Below are positions 31,821-39,432 of a DNA stretch of 43,126 nt, piece by piece. The DNA is taken from contig NZ_JAMXFJ010000033.1 in NCBI RefSeq assembly GCF_025460805.1, positions 1-43,126 of the forward strand. The letters run 5' to 3'. The stretch's first letter is position 1. Every line of letters starts with the position of its first letter. The stretch comes from Microvirga sesbaniae (GTDB taxonomy: Bacteria; Pseudomonadota; Alphaproteobacteria; Rhizobiales; Beijerinckiaceae). The notes under the pieces were generated by a model, which did not search any database, was not told where the DNA came from, and was given only the letters and a program-made list of their open reading frames with translations. The position numbers and the translations under genes were made by a program.

Positions 31821-32213
31821 TTATTCAGCGGTGGCCGGCGCAGCCTCGTCAGCCGCAGCCTTGGTGGTCTTCTTCGCCGCAGCCTTCTTGGGCGTTTCGC
31901 CACCGGCGAGGATCTCGGTGATCCGCACCACGGTGTAGTCCTGGCGATGCCCGCGCTTGCGGCGCGAATTCTGACGGCGGCGCTTCTTGAAGGAGATGAC
32001 CTTCTCGCCGCGGGTGTGTTCCACCACCTCGCCCGCCACGGTCACGCCCTCGACGAGGGGAGCGCCCACCTGGGTCGAACCGTCGTTCGTGACCATGAGA
32101 ACGTGGTCGAAGGTGACGGCGGTGCCAGGCTCGCCTGCGAGCGTGGCGACGGTGATGACGTCGTTGGCGGCAACGCGATACTGCTTGCCGCCGGTCTTGA
32201 TCACTGCGAACAT
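31821..32213 (-). CDS. rplU: 50S ribosomal protein L21
   Basis: L21 binds 23S rRNA with L20. Start MFAVIKTGGKQYRV at 32213 (GAGG upstream) is the family's usual start; the frame's earlier start at 32258 is not used. V-G-A-P-L-V and the basic K-K-R-R-R-Q-N-S-R-R-K-R-G-H-R-Q segment are diagnostic. The C-terminal about 28 residues (Lys/Ala-rich, KKAAAKKTTKAAADEAAPA) are an extension seen in many Alphaproteobacteria. Confidence 0.97.
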   Translation of the reverse strand: MFAVIKTGGKQYRVAANDVITVATLAGEPGTAVTFDHVLMVTNDGSTQVGAPLVEGVTVAGEVVEHTRGEKVISFKKRRRQNSRRKRGHRQDYTVVRITEILAGGETPKKAAAKKTTKAAADEAAPATAE

Positions 32214-32356
32214 CTGATCCTCGTGTTCAAACCCAATTCTCAGCGGGGGAAGCCCCACCGGATTGGCTTTTTGGCAGTTTCCGGCTTCGGTTCACGGCGG
32301 GCTTGAGCCGCCGCATGGATACGAGCAGGCACGCGGGCCCGCTCATAGATGACGCC

Positions 32357-32385
32357 TACCTACGGGCTGCCCTCTCCTTTGTCAA
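32357..32385 (-). promoter_or_regulatory. candidate sigma-70 promoter for rplU-rpmA
   Basis: On the minus strand TTGACA (32385-32380) is separated by 17 bases from TAGGTA (32362-32357). This places a start site near 32350 and a leader of about 140 bases before rplU. Confidence 0.55.
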
Positions 32386-32475
32386 TCAAAAACCTGATTT
32401 TTGGTGCTTGAAGACCCGCCAAGCCCATGATATCCACCCGGCCTCAACCAGCGGGCTTAGACGCCTTCGCACCCC

Positions 32476-32565
32476 GGAGAGGTGGCAGAGTGGTTGAATG
32501 CACCGCACTCGAAATGCGGCATACGGGCAACCGTATCGGGAGTTCGAATCTCCCCCTCTCCGCCA
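32476..32565 (+). tRNA. tRNA-Ser (CGA)
   Basis: The intact 90-base class II tRNA has acceptor GGAGAGG/CCTCTCC and discriminator G, with CCA encoded. The anticodon stem CCGCA/TGCGG holds loop CTCGAAA (anticodon CGA). A long variable arm (ATACGGGCAACCGTAT) and T arm GGGAG-TTCGAAT-CTCCC complete it. The sequence composition changes downstream of it, so it is a likely island boundary. Confidence 0.95.
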
Positions 32566-32926
32566 TTTAATTCAGTTAAGTCAGCAGGTTAGTCTAGGCT
32601 ACCTCCGCCATAGAACTGAAGCTTGAGCGGCAATTTCTCGCCTGATCAGTAGCGGCCACAATCGCGGCACTCTTCCTGACATTTGTTGCCGTTTAGGTAA
32701 GACCGGTCCTTCCAATAATATTGCATCTGTGGGCGCGGGTTCTGACGCACGGCAGAAAAGGCATGTCTGCAATTGAGTGACAGTGCCGTTAAGGGCCGCT
32801 CAGCTGTCGCCCTATCCTCCATTGACCAGCAACGTCCCTGCGGGTAACGTTCTCTATTCGTTCACGGCGGGCTTAGTAACCCAGCTTTGGGCTGCGTATC
32901 GCAATTGGACTGCATGACTGTAGGCT
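32566..32926. other. intergenic region downstream of tRNA-Ser; no gene seen
   Basis: No convincing ORF, RNA or terminator was found in these 361 bases. A 15-base direct repeat (GTTCACGGCGGGCTT) occurs at 32860-32874 and, on the other side of the tRNA, at 32290-32304. Confidence 0.4.
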
Positions 32927-35377
32927 ATGACTGCTCAATCAGCATCGCGCACGCTGTTCTTCTTTGAGAAGCCCTCGGCCATGCGCCAGCTGCAGCGATT
33001 CTTCAAATCGCCTACGACAATCTGTGTCTCAGCCGAGGGCCACCTCCTAGCTGCCGAGGAGCCCGGCAATGTGCGGGACGAATGGAAGTCTTGGCGCCTT
33101 GATACCCTGCCAATCGTGCTCGAGCGTATCCCTGTTACATATGGCACCAACCGCTCCGGTCAGTCGCACAAGCCAAAGATCGAGGCGATCAAGCAAGCTC
33201 TTCAGGGCGTGGAGCGCGTCATCATCGCCACCGACCCAGGCCGCGAGGGCTCGATGATTGCTTGGGAGGTGCTAGAGCATCTTGGCTATCGCGGTCGGGT
33301 AGATCGCCTCAAGCTGGGTGCTCTCGATGAAGTCTCAATCCGACGTGCCTTTGCAGCGATGGCCAAGGAGCCCGACTCGGGTGAGCGCGACTATGCCGCC
33401 TATCTTGAAGCCCTGTGCCGCCAATATGAGGACTACCACCTGGGGCTCAACGGCACGCGTGCAATCTCCTTAAGGCTCCGGCCGCCAGCTTTCAGACAGC
33501 CCTGGCGCTTCGGTGGTGTGCAGACTCCGACGCTCGCGATCCTGGCTGACCTCGAGAAGCGCATCCGTGATTTCGTCCCGCAGGATTATTTCAAGATTGC
33601 TCTGACTGTCGCGACAGATGGCGGAGCTGAGATCACCCTCTGGCACGCACCAAAGGACAAAATCCTCGACAAGCAGGTGGCCGAGGCGATTCAGCAGGCC
33701 GCCATTTCCTGGTCAGGCCCGCTTGGCGTCGAGCAGAAGGACGTGCGCCGGGTGCCCCCTCGTCTATTCTCAAAAGATACCCTCGCCCGTCGCTGCGCCA
33801 AGCGCTTCGGCTGGGATCCTCAGCACACGGCGAAGCTGGCACAGGAGCTCTACGATCAGGGCTACCTGACCTATCCCCGCACTGAATCCGAGCACCTGCC
33901 CGAGAGTCAGACAGGCGATGCCAGTGCTGTGATCGGGAGTGTTGTCGGGGTACTGACTGATCTTGCCAGCCTAGTGCCAGCCGCGAGCAACCTCGTGTTC
34001 CGCAAGGGCAACAAGGGTCATTACGTCAAAGATCCGGGCGAGCACCATGCCATCGTGCCGCTGCGCAAGGTGCCGCAGCTAGGCAGTATTAGTGGAGAGC
34101 ATCTCCGCCTCTGGGAGCTGGTCGCCAAGAGCTTTCTAGCAGCGCACCTGCCGGACGGCATCGACGCTCGCACTGCGGTCGCTGTTCAGGTCCCAACACC
34201 ACCTGGTCTGAAGCGCTTCTCAGTCAGCGGCAGCGTGATCAAGTCTCCGGGCTGGCGGGCAGTGTATGGAGCCGAGGCTGACGAGGCGAATGAGGCTGTT
34301 CCGGGCAAGGCCAAGCCGGACGAGGAGCCCACCACCGGACGCCTCCCGCCCGTCCGCGACAAGGAGCCTGGAAAGGCAACTGACGCTCGAATTGAGACGG
34401 CCAAGACCGAGCCACCACGGCGGATCACGCGCGGTGAGTTGCCGGTCGTGATGGGCCGCCTCGTCGATCAGGTGGAAGACCCAACACTCAAAGCTGCTCT
34501 CGAGAACCCGGCCAACCCAAATGAGCCCAAGGGCCTCGGGACTGCCGCGACTCGCGACACGATCCTGCCCAAGCTCCAGAAGAGCCAGTATATTGAGTTG
34601 CTGAAGGGTAAGGACCCGCCGATCCAGGTGACGGAAGTTGGTCTCGCGTTCATTGCAGCCGTCCGGCATGTTTTTCCCGCCTATGGTGACCCGGTTGGCC
34701 GGGCGATGTTCGAGGCGGATTTAGCTGAGATCGGGCGTGCATCCACGCGAACTGAGGCGTTGGGCAGAGCCACGGCCTATCAGGAGCGAACCCGCAGCCG
34801 TGTCAGAGAGCTGATCACGACGATTGGACAATCGGGCACTGTTGCTCTGGATCCAGCGTGTCTCCCAACACCCTTCGCAGGGGATGGGAAGCCTCCGACA
34901 AAGGCGATGATCGCTTTCGCAACATCGATTGCCGCCCAGCGTGGCTTGAAGCTGCCCCGCGGGCTTAAAAGCAATAGCGCAATCTGCCGAGCCTTCCTTG
35001 ATCAGCATGCCCCGCAACGATCATCTGGGCCTGCAAAGGACGCACCGCAGAGGGGGCCACGTCCTCCCAGTGAAGCAATGGTGCGCTATGCTCGGTCGCT
35101 TGCCGAGCAGCAGGGGAGTGAGTGTCCACCAGCAGTGTTAGCTGACTTTGCCGCTTGTCGAACTTTTCTCGACGAACACTCATCAAAAGCACAGCGTCCT
35201 AACGAAAAGAACCGGACTGTCACTCCCAAAGGCCGGCTTCCTGCTGTCCGGACGGGCAGTGCTAGTAATGGGCATAAGCGGGTGCCTGCGTCTGCAAGCA
35301 GACCTGCAGATACAAGAACTGAGGTCGCTCGTCGTCGCACACGAGCACGTACTGTAGTTTCCGGCAGAGACGACTAA
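32927..35377 (+). CDS. topB: type IA DNA topoisomerase III (plasmid/ICE type)
   Basis: This 816-residue topoisomerase relaxes or decatenates DNA through a 5'-phosphotyrosine. The Toprim domain (1-150) holds E14 in F-F-E-K-P-S-A and A-T-D-P-G-R-E-G. The DxD motif there is D-P-G, as in many TopB proteins. The active Tyr is in G-Y-L-T-Y-P-R-T-E-S near residue 318, followed by H-H-A-I-V-P. The core ends with G-L-G-T-A-A-T-R-D. No zinc fingers follow. The C-terminus carries two copies of a P-P-(T/S)-x-A-M...A-x-S-I/L-A...A-C/I-C-R-x-F-L-D-x-H motif (about 665-705 and 725-765) and a basic tail. Such TopB proteins mark plasmids and integrative conjugative elements. The start ATG has only a weak ribosome site. 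Confidence 0.85.
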   Translation: MTAQSASRTLFFFEKPSAMRQLQRFFKSPTTICVSAEGHLLAAEEPGNVRDEWKSWRLDTLPIVLERIPVTYGTNRSGQSHKPKIEAIKQALQGVERVIIATDPGREGSMIAWEVLEHLGYRGRVDRLKLGALDEVSIRRAFAAMAKEPDSGERDYAAYLEALCRQYEDYHLGLNGTRAISLRLRPPAFRQPWRFGGVQTPTLAILADLEKRIRDFVPQDYFKIALTVATDGGAEITLWHAPKDKILDKQVAEAIQQAAISWSGPLGVEQKDVRRVPPRLFSKDTLARRCAKRFGWDPQHTAKLAQELYDQGYLTYPRTESEHLPESQTGDASAVIGSVVGVLTDLASLVPAASNLVFRKGNKGHYVKDPGEHHAIVPLRKVPQLGSISGEHLRLWELVAKSFLAAHLPDGIDARTAVAVQVPTPPGLKRFSVSGSVIKSPGWRAVYGAEADEANEAVPGKAKPDEEPTTGRLPPVRDKEPGKATDARIETAKTEPPRRITRGELPVVMGRLVDQVEDPTLKAALENPANPNEPKGLGTAATRDTILPKLQKSQYIELLKGKDPPIQVTEVGLAFIAAVRHVFPAYGDPVGRAMFEADLAEIGRASTRTEALGRATAYQERTRSRVRELITTIGQSGTVALDPACLPTPFAGDGKPPTKAMIAFATSIAAQRGLKLPRGLKSNSAICRAFLDQHAPQRSSGPAKDAPQRGPRPPSEAMVRYARSLAEQQGSECPPAVLADFAACRTFLDEHSSKAQRPNEKNRTVTPKGRLPAVRTGSASNGHKRVPASASRPADTRTEVARRRTRARTVVSGRDD

Positions 35378-35389
35378 TCAAACGTCCTA

Positions 35390-35418
35390 AAGGCCAACAG
35401 CTAACGTGCGCTGGCCTT
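35390..35418. terminator. inverted repeat between topB and the converging cluster
   Basis: AAGGCCA and TGGCCTT form a 7-bp stem shortly after the topB stop. No T tract is present. Confidence 0.4.
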
Positions 35419-35543
35419 GAGTGTAACTGATTACCCCGAACATCCCGAGCTTCGATACTCAGCCGCTTCAATCATCGGAGAGAGTTCCTACCCACTACAA
35501 ACGAGTTGATGAGAGTTCAGGATGCTTCACGGCATCACAAACT

Positions 35544-36077
35544 TCAATTACCCGACGGAGTCTGCAGGCGGCCACTTCGATGCGCCATCTGCATCGTCGA
35601 ATTATAAGTATTAGGAGCGCGTCTACCAGGGGAATTAGCTTCGAGTATAAGCTTTTCAACAGAGCCAAAGTTCGGATTTAGTTCAATGAGAGTATCGAGC
35701 GAGCGGATCCGCCACATCGTATAGCCTGGAACAGTATCGAAGCCACACCCAACTGCCTCCATTCCTAGACCACCTGCACCACCTCTATATGGGTCGCTTG
35801 TAAACACAAAAAGGCGAGTTTTATCAAACCGATAGCAGTGACCCTCGTATGCATAGCCATAGATGGCAGCTATCGCAACTTCCCCGGGACCGAGATCTCG
35901 GTCAGCAGCATGATCGATATTCCCGACGGACAAAATAAGGCGCAGATCCGGACTCAAAGGCAGCAGCGCGAAATTCTCCCCCGCAATCGCGTTCAGCTTT
36001 ACACCATATAATACGACTTCTTCTGCTGCGAACTCCCAGAAATTCCCGGGGGCAGGCAAATCCGAAGACGAAGACAT
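35544..36077 (-). CDS. unknown protein of the YcaO-TfuA cluster, 177 residues
   Basis: ATG 36077 has a near-perfect AGGAGGAG at the right distance. The frame is open to 36155, but that start lacks one. The protein is soluble: A-P-G-N-F-W-E-F-A-A-E-E-V-V-L-Y-G-V near the N-terminus, hydrophobic strands (FALLPLSPDLRLILSVG), then GGAGGLGMEAVGCGFD and a flexible Ser/Thr/Asn-rich end. Two Cys residues are present, in G-H-C-Y and V-G-C-G-F. No domain is recognised. It is the last gene of the cluster, 81 bases after the metallopeptidase. It could be a substrate of the YcaO-TfuA pair or an accessory protein; both ideas are inference. Confidence 0.6.
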   Translation of the reverse strand: MSSSSDLPAPGNFWEFAAEEVVLYGVKLNAIAGENFALLPLSPDLRLILSVGNIDHAADRDLGPGEVAIAAIYGYAYEGHCYRFDKTRLFVFTSDPYRGGAGGLGMEAVGCGFDTVPGYTMWRIRSLDTLIELNPNFGSVEKLILEANSPGRRAPNTYNSTMQMAHRSGRLQTPSGN

Positions 36078-36158
36078 TTTTACTCCTCCTGAAATTGGTC
36101 GCGATCCATCGGTCGAAACGGTTGGCGGCCGCAGCTTTGATTGATCTATCGCCATAGT

Positions 36159-37352
36159 CTACAGCAGCCCCCGCCACACAAAATTCAGATATACCTGGTC
36201 TGCAAAACGCCTAGCTCGACGTTTTGAGGCAGCCTCGATCAACGCTTCAGAAGCCAACGGAAATGAGAAGTTATCTGGGTCAAGGTAGAGCCAAGATCCA
36301 ACAAAGATCTCGCCTACGATATCCCGTGCCTCCTCCAAAGCAGACTTTAATGCGAAGTGGCTCGTGTTATAGGCCTCGCGAAGCTGTATACCCTCTCGAT
36401 CCAAATCCTCCTGCCCAAGATCTAACCGGACTTCTCGGAGCGCCCGGGTGTCTAAGGAAGCAAGCCCCCGTTCTACAAGAATCAACTGAAATATCTCGAC
36501 GAGTGTGTCGAACAACGCACCACTAAATGGTCGAGATCGGTCATGAACCTCGTCTCCGACATCACTAATCCTAAGGGAATGGCTAAGCATCCGAACTTGC
36601 TTCTCATCTGACAACTCGGCAAGGCGATCCAACTCATTAGAAATGAGGAGATTGCCGCGAGTTCGTCGCAGGATGTGATCAAGGGCAGTATCGAAATTCA
36701 ACAATCCGAGAAGCGAAGTGAAGTCTGCAGCCGCCTCGTGATAAGCAAGGAAGTCGATCGAGGGAGGGCTATAACGAGGCGCTCCTATTGCGCCCAACAA
36801 TAATAGGTGACCTGTCTCATGCGCAATGGCGTCAAAGTTGAGCGCGAAAGGAAAGGGCTCGTGGCGTGTGCTGTCCTCACCGAGTTCAAGGTAGCCGTAT
36901 CCAGACTGAGCATTGTCCCAATCTAACAATGGTATGACTTCGAGCCGCTCGTAGGTATCACTAAAGAACCATGGGACTTGGTATCCCATGTAACTTTCGC
37001 AGATATCCAACACTCGACGCACGCTTGCGAAAGTGTGCGCAGCGAGAAATTGACGGGTCCCGGGAAGGATTCCGTCAAAATGCCCGTCAGACCCAGCCTC
37101 GGCAGGGGGGAAAACATCGCCGATGAACGGGGGCAGATAGGGAGCAGAATATGGCTCCTTGGGCTGAAGCGGGTCCACAACGTAGAGACGATGGTCGGAT
37201 GGCCCAACGCCCACGCTACCACGCGGAGTAGATATCCAAACTGGCTCCGGCTTCTCGTAGCCAGGGATAAATCGCGGCTGCGGAAAGATAAGGAATCGAG
37301 TTCCAAGGCGCTGCGAACTTGCGTCCCCTGAAAGATTAGACTCCCGGAGCAT
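36159..37352 (-). CDS. gluzincin-like zinc metallopeptidase
   Basis: This 397-residue protein is read from ATG 37352, with AGGA 9 bases upstream. F-D-A-I-A-H-E-T-G-H-L-L-L supplies HExxH. About 30 residues later Y-H-E-A-A-A-D-F-T-S-L-L-G gives a third-ligand Glu and the A-A-D pattern seen in thermolysin-like (M4-related) gluzincins. The rest is helical with conserved-looking Asp/Arg clusters. No signal peptide is evident, so it should act in the cytoplasm. It sits 91 bases after tfuA in the same direction. In peptide-modification clusters a peptidase commonly removes a leader or matures the product; that role here is inference. Confidence 0.7.
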   Translation of the reverse strand: MLRESNLSGDASSQRLGTRFLIFPQPRFIPGYEKPEPVWISTPRGSVGVGPSDHRLYVVDPLQPKEPYSAPYLPPFIGDVFPPAEAGSDGHFDGILPGTRQFLAAHTFASVRRVLDICESYMGYQVPWFFSDTYERLEVIPLLDWDNAQSGYGYLELGEDSTRHEPFPFALNFDAIAHETGHLLLLGAIGAPRYSPPSIDFLAYHEAAADFTSLLGLLNFDTALDHILRRTRGNLLISNELDRLAELSDEKQVRMLSHSLRISDVGDEVHDRSRPFSGALFDTLVEIFQLILVERGLASLDTRALREVRLDLGQEDLDREGIQLREAYNTSHFALKSALEEARDIVGEIFVGSWLYLDPDNFSFPLASEALIEAASKRRARRFADQVYLNFVWRGLL

Positions 37353-37443
37353 CTTCAACAGTCCTGCGCGAGATAGGTATTTAGTATTTCACACCCTTTG
37401 AAGTCTGTCACTCCAGCTCAGTCACAATTACTATCACTCACCA

Positions 37444-38208
37444 CTAATTGCCAAGCCGCAGACCTGCGATTTCCAGGTCTGCGAGCCATGCATCCGTCAT
37501 CCGAAAGGGTTGTGATGTAGATTTAAGCACAATCTTCGTATCTTTGTTACTTAGAGCAGACAACAACCCCTTCGCATCAGAGGCTTTTTGGTTGATAGCG
37601 TGATCTACAATCCATTCGGCGAGCCTTGACAGCGATTCGCGACTGTTAGCTGGCAGCTCCGTCTTCGCAGCTTCTAATATTGTCGAATACGTTCGATCAC
37701 GGAAGTCCATTGCTCTCGCAATCCTAATCAAGGATTTATGGGTATCCTCGCAAATTACTCCCATCCGAGCAGCAAATCGTAGGGTCAAACGGATGTCGAT
37801 TAGCGCCTCCGTCAGAGGCTGTGCGCCAATCTCAATCGGGCTCATTGCGACAGCGACCTCATCATCGTCAGCCCCGATAGTTGCTCGATACCAACGATAG
37901 ATGAAGCCATACCCGGTCATGCCGAACTCGTGCAACTCCGCGGCTCGAAGCGCTCCAATGCTTGCAGCTCCAATAACCTGCACTCCCTTGCTGATCGCCC
38001 AAAGTAGCTCCTTGTGCCTTACAGCAGGCACACTGGCGAACGAGCCATCAATCAGAACGATAGTGCGTGGGTCATACATTTGAACTGCATTTACAACCGA
38101 TCCTTGCTCAGCGGGCGGCAAGTAACAGCCACCGAGAATTCCTATTGCTGTATCTCTCTCTAAAGAAGGCCCCAGGAATACGACGGTATCATGTTGAGCA
38201 AAAGTCAT
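37444..38208 (-). CDS. TfuA-like protein
   Basis: This 254-residue protein starts at ATG 38208, after GAGGGGCCAGC; an in-frame ATG at 38232 is possible. The TfuA core is plain: V-V-F-L-G-P-S-L, I-V-L-I-D-G-S-F-A-S-V-P-A-V-R-H-K-E-L-L-W-A, then V-I-G-A-A-S-I-G-A-L-R-A-A-E-L and F-G-M-T-G-Y-G-F-I-Y. TfuA proteins partner YcaO enzymes. In trifolitoxin biosynthesis the role is unclear; in methyl-coenzyme M reductase and thioviridamide-type systems YcaO with TfuA installs thioamides, TfuA supplying or transferring sulfur. It is 40 bases downstream of ycaO. Confidence 0.88.
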   Translation of the reverse strand: MTFAQHDTVVFLGPSLERDTAIGILGGCYLPPAEQGSVVNAVQMYDPRTIVLIDGSFASVPAVRHKELLWAISKGVQVIGAASIGALRAAELHEFGMTGYGFIYRWYRATIGADDDEVAVAMSPIEIGAQPLTEALIDIRLTLRFAARMGVICEDTHKSLIRIARAMDFRDRTYSTILEAAKTELPANSRESLSRLAEWIVDHAINQKASDAKGLLSALSNKDTKIVLKSTSQPFRMTDAWLADLEIAGLRLGN

Positions 38209-38247
38209 GCTGGCCCCTCTTCTGAGCTTCATAAAAACCGTAAATCC

Positions 38248-39432
38248 TTATGGAGCGAGTCGCATACCCGGTGCTACCATTCTGATCACATGTATCCTGC
38301 TAGGGGGCTCGACGTAGAGGGGAACAACGATCGCCCGCTTCGCCCCTGCGTTACGCAAGGCACGAACCAGCCGCTGAGTGCTTCGATCGCAGTCGACACC
38401 TTTCTCGTTGGTCAACTCAGGAACCGCAATCACGTTCGTTGGCGCCTTGAGAAAGTCCCGCCATTCTGCAAGTTGACCTCTATAGTGCTCAATTGGATAG
38501 AGGTTCCGAGTGATATCCTCCCGAGCTCCTGCAATGGCTGTAAGGCGTCCCTGACACGCCTCCAAAAGAGCGCCTGCCAGCGCTTCATCATGGGTGAAGT
38601 GACATGCGTAACCGGCTCCGGGTAGTGGAGCAAGCTCATTGAAGCCCTGGCCTTCCATTACATGACAACAATAGATTGGGAGATCATGAGGTGCTGGAAC
38701 GCGCCATATCCCTACTAATAAACCCGCTTCCTGGATTTTTTTAATCAACTTTGCTGAAAGTCCATTCGTCACGCTTGCTGGACTGACTTGAGTTTTATCG
38801 AAGAACTGATGCGTCCTCTGGGCGTTTGCGACGGCGTCTCTCTCGAGTAATTCAAGGGCAGCTTTGCAGAGTGCTTGGTAAAGGCTTTGGCCAGCACCTA
38901 GCCCAGTAGTTGAACGAGGGAAGAAGTCCGGATGAGGTGCTGGAACAGTGTATACTGTATCCACAAGGGCAAGCGGAACCCACATAGCCTCGTTTCTAAA
39001 CAGATCCCAACCCTGCGACCAGCTGATCTGCACGGCTCTCCAACTGGGCTGAGCTCCAGCCAAAGTGGACGCGTCATAGAGATCACCGATCTTAGCGCCA
39101 AGCTCTGCGGCAGTTGTGTTTATCCTGTTGGGGCATGGAACCTCCCCCGCCCAAAGCTCCAGCGCCTCCATTAAAGCGGAAATTGTTGCTTGAAGGTAGT
39201 TGATACCCTTACCTTGCGTGACTGCATTTGATAAGGCAAGAGGCCTTGTGACCTGGATTACGGGGATGCGAACCCGATCCAACCGACTTATTGAACCAAT
39301 CCGAGATATTCCAAAATCACGACGCCGACGTATCAGATCTTTAACTAGAACGATTGGCTGCACGGGCGGCAAATCGCTATCTAGCGCATCGGGAACGGAA
39401 CAAACTGATGGCCAGCTACAATCCAAGTTCAA
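38248..39432 (-). CDS. YcaO-family ATP-dependent cyclodehydratase/thioamidation enzyme
   Basis: YcaO enzymes activate peptide backbone amides with ATP to make azolines, thioamides or amidines. This 394-residue protein shows the nucleotide-binding acidic motifs S-A-L-M-E-A-L-E-L-W and K-A-A-L-E-L-L-E-R-D-A. It also has G-K-G-I-N-Y-L-Q-A, a T-G-L-G-A-G-Q-S segment and A-L-L-E-A-C-Q-G-R-L-T. There is no fused E1-like leader-binding domain. The start is non-ATG: TTG 39432 overlaps the cyclase stop, while TTG 39426 lies 8 bases after GAGGGG and may be the true start. The adjacent TfuA suggests thioamide chemistry, but azoline formation is not excluded. Confidence 0.88.
   Translation of the reverse strand: MNLDCSWPSVCSVPDALDSDLPPVQPIVLVKDLIRRRRDFGISRIGSISRLDRVRIPVIQVTRPLALSNAVTQGKGINYLQATISALMEALELWAGEVPCPNRINTTAAELGAKIGDLYDASTLAGAQPSWRAVQISWSQGWDLFRNEAMWVPLALVDTVYTVPAPHPDFFPRSTTGLGAGQSLYQALCKAALELLERDAVANAQRTHQFFDKTQVSPASVTNGLSAKLIKKIQEAGLLVGIWRVPAPHDLPIYCCHVMEGQGFNELAPLPGAGYACHFTHDEALAGALLEACQGRLTAIAGAREDITRNLYPIEHYRGQLAEWRDFLKAPTNVIAVPELTNEKGVDCDRSTQRLVRALRNAGAKRAIVVPLYVEPPSRIHVIRMVAPGMRLAP

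Noticed and set aside
33228..33250. Toprim D-P-G-R-E-G in topoisomerase III as an inactivating change
   Set aside because: Gly at the second Asp position occurs in many active TopB proteins, so it is not evidence of loss of function.
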